From: Iris pallida
Lineage: Eukaryota; Streptophyta; Magnoliopsida; Asparagales; Iridaceae
Assembly: GCA_029216955.1 (NCBI GenBank)
Contig: JANAVB010029819.1
Span: 33,826,747 to 33,890,746 of the forward strand
DNA length: 64,000 nt
Reading direction: 5' to 3'
Made by a program: the position numbers and the translations under genes. The notes beneath the pieces are model-generated. The model did no database searches. It had not been told where the DNA came from and saw only the letters and a list, made by a program, of their open reading frames with translations. Below, in pieces: positions 22,473 through 39,141 of this stretch. Every line of letters begins with the position of its first letter. Positions within the stretch are counted from its first letter, which is position 1.

Positions 22473-25454
22473 TGTCACGCCCCAGAACCAGAATACTGGA
22501 GAGCGGGGGCAGACACAGCCAGCTACGTATATTGAAATGGAAGCCACCTCGATATACGGTCACGGCTGTCTAGAAATATGAGGGTTTACTACAAGCCAAC
22601 AGTCTCTTATGGTCATGAACAAGCCTAATGTCTCAATCATAAGCAAGTAAGTAAAGTCGCAAGATGTATGATCATTAAATATACAATAATAAGGCATCCC
22701 AAATATTACATATTCAGCTGATCATGAAGCTAGTCGTTACAAAACGTTAGGACTAGCAAGAGTTTAGTCATACATGATCAACCCTAGGATTTGTCAATCA
22801 TGTTTACAGTCCGTAGGCAGACAGTAAGTAAAAGTACTTCGAGCTAACAGGTGCTCGTCGGCTAAACGCCTCAAAAGAATACTTTTTACAATAGAGTGAG
22901 CGAAACAAAATAGAAAACCCACTCTTGGCCCGGATTCCGTCTAGTGTTCACCATTGGGCTGGAAGCTTGGTAGATCCTCGGGAGCTGCTCCGAAATCTGG
23001 CCACACAAAACCAGCTGGGTCAAACCCAGAAAGAGCAAGTGCCACAAGGGGGCCATGAAATAAGAACAAAAGCCAGCAATCAGCACAGAAAATCTAATAT
23101 TAAAACTAAAATTACGAAAACATGTCAGGATGATATACGACGAGATAACCATGGAACTATTCCGATAGCCAGGTTACAACCCGTAAACCAAACAAGGACC
23201 GGGGTTGTAACCCTTCATCTGAACAGAGCTTAGTTTCCCACCATTTATCGGCAAGATAAGTAATGTAAGTAATCAAGACAGAAAGCAATCTTGCATGGGA
23301 TCAAGACATGACTAGACTGGTTATACCTCATTCAATCAATCACGGCAAAGCAGATCCTACGGCTTACTACTTTAACTAACTAGGGTTATCACAGGCCTAA
23401 TTACTAACAAGATGCAGTTAGATTGTTCCACAGCCACAAGCCCTGCAGACCATCCAGGTTACCCAGGACGAAAGATTAGGGTTGAATTCAGGTGGGTACA
23501 TCGCCCGGAGGACAAATGTACCCTTAGGTGACTTAGAGGGTGCAACATGCGACGGTGTGCTGGAAATGTGCCCTAGTCGACGGCAGGCTACAGATCCCAA
23601 GAGCGCCCAGGTAACGGGATTGCCCGTAGCTGTGTCATCTCTTCATGACTACTAAGTTATTCTAGTTATTAACCTTAATCCATTTTAGTAGGTACTCCTG
23701 ATCGTGGTACTCAGGAGTCCCATCCTAGACATGATGCAAGACAGGACAAGTGGATTTAACAAGCAAGCTAGAAAGAACCACCCACTGTGTCAAGGCCAGT
23801 CAAGTTAAATTATCAAGATAAATTATGTCAGGGTACTTGTCAGGAGTGCGCCACGACGGGCCACTATCATGTCAGGTTGGTCATGTCAGGAGTGCACCAC
23901 TACGGATCACTGTCGTGTTATGCAAGTTCCTTGCCATACCAAGCCATGTACAATAGTCATTCTAAACATATTAAGTAAAATCAAGTTCATGACAAAAGAC
24001 GTAAGGATATAAAATGGGCGTAAAATATCTAATAAAATATTAATATACAGGGCTATAGAAGAGCCAAGCTTAAAGAAATAAGACCAAAACTCCAAGAGTC
24101 AATGGGTTAAGCAAGGGGTCAGGGGAGCAGCGTAGGTGAAAAGTCACGTACGCATGAGAGCTGCGTAGGTGAAAAGTCACGCACACTACAGGGAGCAGCG
24201 TAGGTGAAAAGTCACGCACGCTGAGAGAGCGACGTAGGTGAAAAGTCACGCACGCTACAGGGAGCAGCGTAGGTGAAAAGTCACGCACGCTACAGGGAGC
24301 AGCGTAGGTGAAAAGTCACGCACGCTGAGAGAGCGGCGTAGGTGAAAAGTCACGCACGCTACAGGGAGCAGCGTAGGTGAAAAGTCACGCAAGCTACAGG
24401 GAGCAGCGTAGGTGAAAAGTCACGCACGCTGAGAGAGCAGCGTAGGTGAAAAGTCACGCACGCTACAGGGAGCAGCGTACGTGAAAAGTCACACACACTG
24501 AGGGAGCAGTGTACGTGAAAAGTCACGCACACTCAAGGGGAGCAGTGTACGTGAAAAGTCACACACACTCAAGGGAGCAGTGTACGTGAAAAGTCACGCA
24601 CACTCACGGGAGCAGTGTACGTGAAAAGTCACGCACACTCAAGGGAGCAGTGTACGTGAAAAGTCACGCACACTCAAGGAGAGCAGTGTACGTAAAAAGT
24701 CACGCACACTCAAGGAGACACTCTTCCAACAGGAAGCGTACTCAAGCCTGCATACGCCGCACTAAAGAGCGCACGTAGCTCAGGGTGCGTAAGCTAAATA
24801 GCTCTGCACACTGCTCACTGTCTTCTCCAAACAGCAAGAACACCATGGCTGAACCCAAGCTTCAAATTCATAACTTGGCCATCCGAACTCCAAATCCAGA
24901 TTTCCAAAGTTCCAACTTGGGTAGAATTGAATGCTCTTCCACTTGGAGACACCAAAACCTATGAAAATCCAACTTAAAGAGATCAAACCATGCAAAATCC
25001 AAAAATAGAAATAACTTAGATCTAGAGCAAAGGAGACTTCAAATCATAAAATACCAAGTCCTAATGTTGATCAATATAGCCTAATCTAGCAAATGAACCA
25101 AGAAAATAGGGCTCTCATAAAGTGGCAAGGTGCACTTGCCTAGGGTTAGGAGAGTCGTGTAGAGGAAGGAGAAGAAGAAGAAGAAGGAAATAAATGGTGG
25201 TTATGAGGAGAGAGAAAATATTGGTGGAGTTATAAAGAGGGGGAGTTGTGGTGGGTTGAGGGGGTAGCATAAGCTAAGGTGATCCCATGCATAATAAACC
25301 AAATCAAACCAACCCAATCCAACCAATTAAAACCGAATCATGACAAAACCCAAAATACGAGAAATACCGAAATTTCACAAGTTGAGAAAAATAAAAATAC
25401 CTGCCAAAATCCAGATACGAGTATAAATACGAAATACGAGAAATGAGGGTAACA
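22473..25454 (-). mobile_element. Solo LTR nested in element B's left LTR (2,982 bp)
   Basis: Starts TGTCACGCCCCAGAACC, ends GAGGGTAACA and is flanked by CATGG (22468-22472 and 25455-25459). The right LTR of element B runs uninterrupted across the same site, which proves the insertion. The ends (minus strand TGTTACCC...GGGGCGTGACA) differ from those of elements A and B. It holds a 35-bp minisatellite at 24121-24715. No gene seen. Confidence 0.9.
24121..24715. repeat. Minisatellite, about 17 copies of a 35-bp unit
   Basis: Every unit contains GTGAAAAGTCAC (the last has GTAAAAAGTCAC) inside GGGAGCAGCGTAGGTGAAAA-type repeats. The left ten copies carry GTAGGTG and endings CTACAGGG or CTGAGAGA, in a roughly every-third pattern. 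The right seven carry GTACGTG and the ending CTCAAGGG. There are no spacers, so it is not a CRISPR array. Confidence 0.9.
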
Positions 25455-25667
25455 CATGGTTAGGTCCTCATGGTCATGGTTAGTCTCTAAGCTTAGCAAA
25501 ACTAGGGATTAACTAGTTAACCATCAAAATCATAATTCAACATTTTAAATAGTTTTAAATTGATTAAAAAATTACCAAAAATCACAACACAAGTTAAATC
25601 TTATTATCGATTAATCAAAATTATAAAAGTTCAAAATTACCCTCATTTTAGAAAAGTGGGTGTTACA

Positions 25668-25710
25668 AGTCTACCCTCCTGAGAAGAATTTCGTCCTCGA
25701 AATTAAGATG
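25668..25710 (-). promoter_or_regulatory. Polypurine tract of element B
   Basis: Minus strand: TTTCGAGGACGAAATTCTTC, then CAGGAGGGTAGACT, then the LTR start TGTAACACCC. This matches the arrangement at 4281-4325. Confidence 0.65.
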
Positions 25711-26082
25711 GTCGTACTTCTTCTAGAGTCTCGTCCCCAACAATCATGGTCTCAGAACTTACCTAAATCATACGATTAAAATGATGGCATACATGGTCAT
25801 GTCATATGGTGGTAGTGAAAGTCTCATCTAGGTATACTAGTCATGCTAACCAAAAGGGTCATAGGGTATCAAACATACAAGCAATCGGGGGTGTTAAACT
25901 GGAAAAGATACAGAAATAATAAATCATCAAAACTGTAAGGCAATCTACCATCCTATATAAAAACTGGTACTTATCAGAAAATAAAATAAGATAACTACCA
26001 ATTATCTATAAAGGGGTACTATTCAAAGAAAAATCAAAATCAAAAGTTAAAGAATGAAAGTCAATTGCATTGAAATCCAATC

Positions 26083-26189
<107 letters not shown>

Positions 26190-26509
26190 AGAGAGAGTGT
26201 TAGAGAGGGAAAAGCTAACATTATGTAAAGGTTATGTGGTTAGTGTGTGTATGGGTGTATGTGGACATGTTCATATGGTTAGATAGTAGGCTTGTGTGTG
26301 TGAAATATACATGAAAGTGTATAAGAGGATTTGGGTCTCAAAACAATAGCTATCAAGTTACACTATTCATGGCATATTGGTTAAACAGTCTACAAGGCAC
26401 AAGCTATTTACTCATAACATGCATGGCTAACCATATATATGTATATCTATATGTATAGAGAGGTAGAGATTTAATTATGTATCTATATACATTATAACAT
26501 GTATGCATA

Positions 26510-26687
<178 letters not shown>

Positions 26688-27704
26688 GAACATAACATGG
26701 AGATGAAGGGTTAGGTTTACATGGCAGTTGTGAATATTAGTGTAGAGTGTCAAGTGTACATGGGTTAAAACTTAAAATGAAGGGTTCAATCATTCAGTTT
26801 AGTTCAACATTACATATTAATCCAAAATTGAACTACACATTTGAAGCAATGTAAAATGTTAACATGTATTCAGTTTTCAGGATTTTGGAGAAATTCGAAC
26901 ATCAAAACCAACCCAACGTTTACCACAACCACAACCTAACATGTAAGAGTATGAAACCTAACATTATATCCCTACATACAACAATGTATACGGCTCAAAA
27001 CATTACATTTAAAAAAAACTGCAAATTGACTAATCACTTAGAATTCAGGCTTAAAGGGTTAATATGCACACAGTCTCAGATTTGACAAATTCAAACACAA
27101 AACTCAACCAATTTCTTTAAAATTTGAAATCCTGTATATAACATACATGTGTGCAGTGATGTAAACAACGACTAATAACATGAAATTTACATTTAATTTA
27201 CGAAATTTAATCTGGAAAACCGAGAACTAGTCACTGATACTGTACTATATTAGAAATATTGGGATTTTAAGAAATTAACATCAAACATATTAATATGCAT
27301 TTAGATAGGTTGGTAATCAAGTGTAGCATGCATACGTGTCAGGCAAGTATCTGTGTCCACTATATATATATATATTTTAAGGTAATACAAGAAATAATGG
27401 CAAGAAGGAAATAATGATAAAATCTGTTCTGCTTATCTGTTTAAAAGAATGAACCATTTTGAAACCAGAGCTATAATATCAAATCCAAGTTAAGGTCTAG
27501 CAAAATCATCGATTCATTGTATTAGAAAAAAAATTATAGCAAGAAGTTACACTAGATTTATAATAACAGCTAAGCTACTCCTACTCATACTCCTACTCCT
27601 AAGTTATTTGATGATGGAATACAATTTATAACAACAGAATGGTACGATAGAGATGATATATTTAAAAAACCTTCTCAAGATACAATCTGATAATCATATG
27701 CGTC

Positions 27705-27950
27705 TGTCCAAAATCATGTTACTCAGAGTCCTCGCCATGCCAGTAAGCAAGACTGCGATAAACGATAGATTCCATAACTGGGGCATGCACCTCTATAATC
27801 ATGTCATCTGAAATTCTCGCTATGCCGACTAGTATAGCTGCGAGAAATTCCAAATATCATAACCAAGATACGTACATCCGAAGTCAGGACTCTATGTTTC
27901 CGCCACGCCAGCTAATATGGCTGCGATAAACTACAGGTTCCATAATCAAG
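27705..27950 (-). repeat. Three tandem 85-base units in the leader of element B
   Basis: Copies begin CTCGCCATGCCAG (27731), CTCGCTATGCCGAC (27816) and CCGCCACGCCAGC (27900). Each is followed by a (T)GGCTGCGATAAA-like block and TCCATAA, and the first two are preceded by AATCATGT. Spacing is 84-85 bases. The units are diverged but clear. Confidence 0.7.
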
Positions 27951-28261
27951 TAGACGTTTTACCATCCCTGTTATTCCCGTCAACATATGTTATCAGAAAA
28001 TATCGTAACTCAGGCCATAAAATTTATCTCGATAGAAAAATCAAAATCAACAACGATCTATCAAAATCAAATTCAATAATCAAGGAGTGAGAGCGAACAA
28101 AACAAGGGAAATGATTTCAAATTGAAGTTTAAATAAGATTCTCAAGGGTCGTCCTGGGAATCTTTCAAGGAGTCCTAACTATGATTGAGTACCCTCAAAA
28201 ATATCCTAATCCTATTGCAGGCTGTAGTGATACTCTAGTTTGAATATCACTACATAAACTC

Positions 28262-28287
28262 GACCTGCATGGGCCACCACTAAAAAC
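28262..28287 (-). promoter_or_regulatory. Probable primer-binding site region of element B
   Basis: Exact 26-base match to 9300-9325 at the same distance (one base) from the LTR. See that entry for the TGG-starting core. Confidence 0.45.
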
Positions 28288-28288
28288 G

Positions 28289-32579
<4,291 letters not shown>

Positions 32580-32584
32580 TACTG

Positions 32585-32882
32585 TGCAGTATAGAGCATT
32601 ATAAATATGCTAATTTGAATAGTATAAAGTGTTATAAATGTGCTGCATTGAGCCTATACATATTATCGTTTCATAACGTTTTAAAATTGTTCTGAATTGT
32701 GCACTATATATTAACTATTCATAAGGCTTTTATAGAAACTATTCATGACGGTTTTTTTATAACGTTTTTAAAAAATATTTATAACACCCATTTTCATAAC
32801 AGTTGCTGTGAAAAAAAAAGCGTCATGGTTCGTCATTAATGACGCTTTTTAGCCGTCATTAAAAGGGTTTTTTATTGTAGTG
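32585..32882 (-). mobile_element. Right subterminal region and terminus of CACTA element 1
   Basis: AT-rich, with repeated CATAACG/ATAACG and TCATGACGG words typical of subterminal repeats. It ends in AAAGCGTCATGG...TTGTAGTG, whose last 65 bases recur at 2221-2289. Confidence 0.65.
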
Positions 32883-34875
32883 TGAGGCAATATGTATACT
32901 AACATTTCGGCCGAAACGAATAGTAAACGGTACGGCTCAACCCACAGTGAGGTTGGGGTTAGCGCAGACGAAAAACGAGCAAGTTTTGGCTCTGGTCACA
33001 GACGTTATACTACTCCTCCAAGCAATTCCAGGGCAATGAGTCAATAATCAACATGTCAAGATAGCCATCCAGCCATCTATCTTCCTACGTGGAGTCCGAG
33101 AGGGAACCACGGTGATTCAGTGTAACTAGACTACATGTAATCAATGTTTGTATAACATTTAATTATTTAAATGGAAACACAAGTATGAAGTAAATATGAA
33201 AACTTGCCTCAAAATATTTTCCTGACTTGACAGCAACCAGAATATGACTGGTAGGGTTTACATATGAGAACCTACAAGATCGTAATGCCAGTTTTAGTTA
33301 CCAGAATTACTCCCTAATTCTAAGGTACCAACTAGGTCAAGCCTACAGGTTGGTGATCCTAGTAGAAACCATTTATACATAAAATAGGTTTTGTTATATA
33401 TCTAATAATTGACAAATAATCGTTTTAACATAAAAAATAGGTTTTGTCAAAAATAATAAATATTTAGAAAATGACTTTAAATTGTATTTCTTAGAGATTA
33501 ATAAATCTTAGGAAGTTAGATTTATCTAACTAATATTTTAAAATAGAAATTATACCGAACATTTATTAATAAAACAATTTTGCTTAGAAAATACCTTTTT
33601 AACCATTTTTTGTAAATTAGAGAGAAAATACCTTCTTAAATATTAAAATAGCACTTTGCATAAAAAATACTTTTGCATAAAATACGGTTTTCTTTCCAAA
33701 ATAATGATGTTTGAATTAATACAAACTTTTTCGATTATTAACACTAAATAGTAATCTTTTTACCGAAATTAATTATTTTAACAGAAAAACTCATTTATGT
33801 AAAATAATAACTTTTCTATTATTATTCTAATTATCGAAATCTTTTGGTATAAACACTTATTTTAAGAATGTATAAATTAAAAGTAAATGGCAAGTATTAT
33901 AATAATATCACAATCGAAATCTTTTTCCATAATTAATAATAACTCTAACAAGTGATTATCAATATATTGCCTTAAATCAAAGCTAAAACTTTTATAAAAT
34001 AATTAAACTACCAATTACTAGGATTTAAATATATGTAACCAAACTTATAACTATATTGCTAATAATCTTGATTAATTAGTCCAAGTTTTTAAATTAATTA
34101 AGTTATGCTACCACATGCCAATACCAGTAATCCTATAACAAAACTGCCTAAAATATAACCTTATTACAAACGTTACCACTAAAACCTTAACAGAAACTAA
34201 ATATTCATCTGTAGAACACATCACTAAGGTCAGAAGGTACAAATGGGTTTCTGTGAATAAAAGTCAGAAACTACTCGGGGTAGAGTTTGCCCAAAGGTTG
34301 CACGAAGGAGTACCGAGGGGAGGCCTCAGACTCGAAACGACACCGGGATGACGAGCACGGACACGTGCGCGCACACGGACGAACACATGAGGAAAACACG
34401 CGACGACGGAGCACGCGCGGAAGACGACGGCGCCGGCGGAGGGCGCACGCGTGTGCTGGCGGGTCCTGGGCGGGCGGCTGGGGGCTGCGTCGGCGGGCTG
34501 GGGTGGCCGCTGGTGGTCCGGCGCGGGTCCGGGGCGGAGGTCGGCGGCCGGCTGGTACGGGAAAGGTGGGGGAGTGGGGTGGTGCTGGTGTGTTTTGAGA
34601 AGAAGGGCGAGAGTGAATGTGAGGAATGGTTCTGTGAGTGGGTTTTTCTTTGATTGAAAGTAGTTGGGAGGAGAAGGAATATAGGTATTGTTAGTCAGAT
34701 TAGGGGAAGTAGTTGTGAACGTGTGGAGATGGAAAAATGGGGGGGTGATGTGTGTGGTTGGGAGAGATGTTAGGGAGAGTTGAGAATGTGTAAAAGAAAT
34801 TTGGAAAGAGGGAATGGGTCATGCGGCTAAGAGTTGAGGGGTTTTTTTTTTTTCTTTTTTTAACAGGGTCTTACA
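32883..34875 (-). mobile_element. 5' LTR of element A, outer part
   Basis: Colinear with 2290-4280, starting at TGAGGCAATATG and ending AGGGTCTTACA (minus strand start TGTAAGACCC). The next base (34876) is already LINE coding sequence, so element A is inserted in LINE A. GC-rich island at 34300-34660. Confidence 0.8.
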
Positions 34876-36629
34876 CCAATCGATCATAAGCTTTAGACAT
34901 ATCTACTTTGAAGGCAAAAGAACTATTATGAGGATGGAATTTGGAAATTGAGTGAATAAGTTCTTGTGCAATAACAATGTTGTCACCAATATTACGATCA
35001 GGAACAAACGTATTTTGATAAGGACTTATCAATTTATGCATGATAGGACGTAATCTAATAGCTAGGATTTTTGAAATGAGCTTGTAAAGAACATTACATA
35101 GGGCTATGGGTCTGTAGTCCACTGGTTTTGAGGGGAATTTAATCTTGGGAATGAGAGCTATATGAGTGTGATTGAGATATGGTGGCATGATACCAGTTCT
35201 AAAAATTTTTTGAATGAGAAGAGATACCTCTGGTCCAACTTTGTCCCAACATTTTTGATAAAAGATAGCAGGTTACCCATCTGGGCCAGGAGACTTGTGA
35301 GGGATCATGCCCTTGATTGTTGCCAAAATTTCTTCTTCATGGGGAATTGAACTAAGAGAATCATTTTCTGTACTAGAAATGACAGGCAGCTCCATCAAGA
35401 TATGTTCAGGAATAGAATATGTCTCTACAGCTTGAAAGAGAGGCCTGAAATGACCAACAAAGGTATCGAAAATGTCAACATGCTCTGATACTTGTAGTCC
35501 TTCTTGATTAATAACACTATGGATAACATTACGTTGTTTCCGCATAGTTGCCGTGAGATAAAAAAATTGAGTGTTTCTATCCCCTTCCTTAAGCCAAGTT
35601 ATGTTTGAAATGTGCTTCCAGTAAAGTTCCCTTTGAAGGTGAAGTTTATTTAGCAGAATTTGTACATTTTGTTCATTGATATAGCTTGCTTCAGATTGAT
35701 TTTGAGACTAAAGGTCTATTAATTTGCCCTCTTGATATCTGATTTCTTGATCAAGATTACCAAGTCTAGATTTGCCCCATCGATGTAAACGAGATAATAA
35801 ACCTCTGAGTTTAACCTGAGTATCAGTAATGGAGAGATTGTTCCATGTCTCAGAGAGGACTTGTGAGAAATCCTTTTCGACCAACCAAGCAGCTTCAAAT
35901 CTTGGCAAAGTCTTCCTTTTTAGGTAAGAAATGTTCAGTAGCAAGAGAATAGGATTATGGTCACTGTTAATGCAAGGGAGATGTAGCAATCCTGCTTTCG
36001 GATGGAGAGAACGCCATTGGGTATCAACCATATAGCTCGATCCAATCTCTCCTCAATATAGTGATATGGTCTTCGTCGATTACTCCACGTAAAAGCAGGA
36101 CCAGTAAAACCAATATCCATAGCTGCAACTCTATTGTACCATTTAATGAAACTCTTGTGATGATTATAATTGAAACTATTACCTCCCCTCTTCTCCTCAG
36201 CAGACAGAATTTCGTTGAAATCCCCAATACAAATCCATGGATCTGAAATGGCTGTTATGGTAAGCTCTAATTGCTGCCAGAAAATACTTCGATCCTGGAG
36301 CACAGGGGGACTATAGATACATAACAGCTGCCATGAATGTGAATATCCTGGATACTGAATGGAAGAATGAATACAATTTGCAGAAGTAGAAATAATGTTG
36401 AAATATATGGAAGAATCCCAACATAGCAATAATCCTTCTGAAGAACCAGTAGATGAAATAGAGCAGTGGTTATCGAAACCCAACTGCAGAGCTATGGTAG
36501 AGGCAGCCATTGACGAGCATCTAGTTTCGGATAAGAAAATATTTTTGGTTTAGAAGCTCGGAGGAATGATTTGATAGTACGAATTGTAGGGTCATTCCTC
36601 AAACCCCTACAATTCCAGGATAGAATCAT
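34876..36629 (-). pseudogene. LINE A ORF2 (endonuclease, partial RT)
   Basis: Starts with MILSWNCRGLRNDPTIRT, the usual start of plant L1 endonuclease, then loses frame near 36540. The endonuclease continues in 35708-36510 (WICIGDFNEILSAEEKRGG; INSDHNPILLLLN), with another frame change near 36000. The RT N-terminal region has HKSPGPDG (35275-35300) and YRPIALCNVLYKLISKILA (about 35100). It ends in the VDMSKAYDR block (about 34885), before the FADD box. It is non-functional through truncation and several frameshifts. LINE B's ORF2 is a close relative. Confidence 0.85.
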
Positions 36630-38502
36630 GGCTTTGGAGGCTGTTGGAGGCCAGCCGCGCCTATATCATCAATATGGGAAGACATGAGTCGTTTGGATGG
36701 TCTGTCCTGTGGGAATTCCAAATCCTTATCAAGACCTGAGGATCGATTCCTTTTGAGTGTGGTTGTGGGAACAATGGTTGTTGAAGGACTAATATCAGAT
36801 GGTATGCTATTCATGTTTGAAATGGGAGGAATAGGAGTAAGGGATTGCAAGAGAGAAGTGAATGTGGCTACAGTAGATATATATGACGATGAAGTAGATC
36901 TTGTGACTGTTTTGGTGGATGTAAGGTTGGTGCTAGATGAATGTTTTATAAGTTTGTTTGTGGTTGGCGTAGATTCAGATGGAACTGTGGTGTTGATTAA
37001 ATGTGGTGGATGTAAGGAGACTCGAACCTGATCAATGGGAGATAGGATAGGTATAGTAGATTGGACTTGTAGATTAACTTTAGGGGAGGTGTTAATATGA
37101 GTATCTGTTATGTTAGGGAAGGAAGTAGTAGGTATCACCAGTAATGATGGAAGAGCATAGTTGTATCTGGTAAATGATGGTGGGTAGTTTCCGATAATGG
37201 GGGAAGGCTAGTGATGAAGTTTGATATTTGATGAAGAGTATTTGTAGGATCCGATATTGTTGGGAATATTTCTGGAATAACAGATTTTGTAGATGGGGTA
37301 ATGGATAAAGCCAAAAATTTAGGGATATATGGGAGAATATCCGAAAATAGAGAGGTAGTGGTATCATTATCCGAAAATTGGGGAGTAGTGGTTTGAGTCA
37401 TATCCAAAGTTGACTTGGCCGAAACTGTCACCGACGTCGGCCGAAAATCAGAAGAACCGCAAGATGCAGGTTGAGAGATAATTGCAAGATCAGAGGGTAG
37501 GGAAGAAGAGGGAATACTATCTTTTAAGTGGACAAGGGTATGCAATGAAGGATTGTCAATGGACATGGATGTAGTCGGGTTGGTGGATGGGGATGAAGCA
37601 GGATCAATGATATGTGATTGATAATGGATTGGCTCTTCTTCCTGCAAACCTGTGGTTGAAGCAAAGGATTTATGAGATTGTCCCCTGTTTTGAACTTTAT
37701 TCCTGAACCTGTCAGCATGGTTGACACAGATGGAAAGATCAAGACGTTTATCAAGAAGAGTTTGAAACTGAACCTTTTGATCAATAGTCCAATCTTCGCG
37801 AAGCAACGCTTTATACTCCTTATGTGTATTGCACTTCTTGACGCCGTGTCCCAAACAACCACAGAATTGACAATATTTAGGCAATCTCTCATACTTCAAC
37901 GTGACAGTACAGACCAAGCTGTTGCCCATGGCCACCTTTAACATTCGTATCAATGGCTTTGTAATATCAACTCTGATCCTGATCCTGGCAAAGAGAATCC
38001 ATTTTAAGGCATCTTGAGCAGAGGGTGGTGTAATCTTACCAACACGAGCAGCCACGGAGGACACGAAATCGATTGTGAGAAGATTCACTGGAAGACCATG
38101 CAATTGCACCCAGAATTCACTATCAGCAAACTTGTACTCGATCGGTAGCTTATTGGGATAGCATCTCTTAATTATCAGCAAATGGTGGTTGATCTTCCAT
38201 GGTCCATTGTTAGCAACAAACTCAAGATCCTCCAACTTTGTGAACTTTGCGGAATAGGAACCATCATGATACTCCGAAATCTTCACAGGCTCTTTACATT
38301 TCAAGATTTTTGGAATAGTGGAGGAAATGATTTGGGAAGGATAAAATTTCGAACTTAAGATTTTAAAATACAGATAAAAGTGCCAATCTGCTTGAGGGTT
38401 TTTTGAAGGTGAATTTGATACTGGATCAGTATCAATAGATGATAACGCCAGTAATGAAGTGAGTTCCGAAATGGTGTCTTCATAAGGAGGAGGTGTATTC
38501 AT
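36626..38502 (-). pseudogene. LINE A ORF1 (gag-like, zinc knuckle)
   Basis: A 455-codon frame (37135-38502) starts MNTPPPYEDTISELTSLLA. It contains the DUF4283-type RNA-binding region (FADSEFWVQLHGLPVNLLTI) and one CCHC knuckle, CQFCGCLGHGVKKC, followed by a Ser/Thr/Pro-rich tail. A frame change near 37135 leads into 36626-37138, which ends LQQPPKP* at the usual ORF1 end just before ORF2. ORF1 binds the element RNA. Confidence 0.8.
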
Positions 38503-38690
38503 TGTAAGAAACAGATGGAGAGAAATGAAAAGGACATAACATGAGAGTGACCAAAGATGAGATTAAGGGAGAAGGAACAATGAAGGAAAAGGAATGAAAT
38601 CCAGTGGAGAAGGAAGAGGAACAAGCAACGAGAAGGTGATGCAGTTGATGGACGCCATTACTCCTCAGAGGGCGTGGTGATAAAAAAATG

Positions 38691-39141
38691 ATGGTGAATG
38701 TAATCGTGTATACCATTTTTTTTTTAAGATACTCGACGTAACATACAAAACTTCGCACATACTATTTGAGCCCCCTACTCCCAATTTTTACATACACCAC
38801 AGTCCACACCTCCTTTCGGTTCAATCCCCTCGACGCACAATGGAGGCATGATATATTACATGCAGAAAATACAATACCATGCATGCATGCATAAAAGATA
38901 AAATTACGTACGTACGTAGTAAAGCCGTCAACAATAAATATTTCATTCAATAACCCATTCCATAGTTGACACTTGACAGACACAACAAGAAGAACAAGCT
39001 AGCATTTTACAGACCCAAACTGAACATGACATGCCATGAAAGATGATCGTACCAAACTAATTAAGACACGTACGCCACAAACATATTATTTAGCTAGCTA
39101 GCTAGCTAGATTGAAAGCTTAATTGCTCTTTGCAAATGTAA
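38691..39141. other. Intergenic sequence downstream of the protease gene
   Basis: AT-rich with palindromic runs such as (GCAT)n at 38879-38891 and (TAGC)n at 39091-39108. It includes the 3' UTR of the protease gene. No gene. Confidence 0.5.

Larger units (their letters stand above)
18494..25667 (-). mobile_element. 3' LTR of element B, with nested solo LTR
   Basis: About 4.19 kb after removing the nested insertion 22473-25459. It aligns along its length with 28289-32579, with few differences by eye. No protein-coding gene: the open frames at 20276-20916 come from ATACAT-rich sequence. Confidence 0.85.
34876..38690 (-). mobile_element. LINE A (plant L1 type), 3' part missing
   Basis: Minus-strand order: 5' leader (from about 38.69 kb), ORF1 with a CCHC knuckle, ORF2 with endonuclease and the start of reverse transcriptase. 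The element stops abruptly at 34876, where the LTR of element A begins. RT catalytic motifs, RNase H and the poly(A) tail are not here. Confidence 0.85.

Noticed and set aside
24070..24288. 72-codon frame with repeated VTFHLR words
   Set aside because: Translation of the minisatellite.
24121..24715. CRISPR-like regular repeat
   Set aside because: Units are contiguous and diverge gradually, with no unique spacers; it is a minisatellite in a plant LTR.
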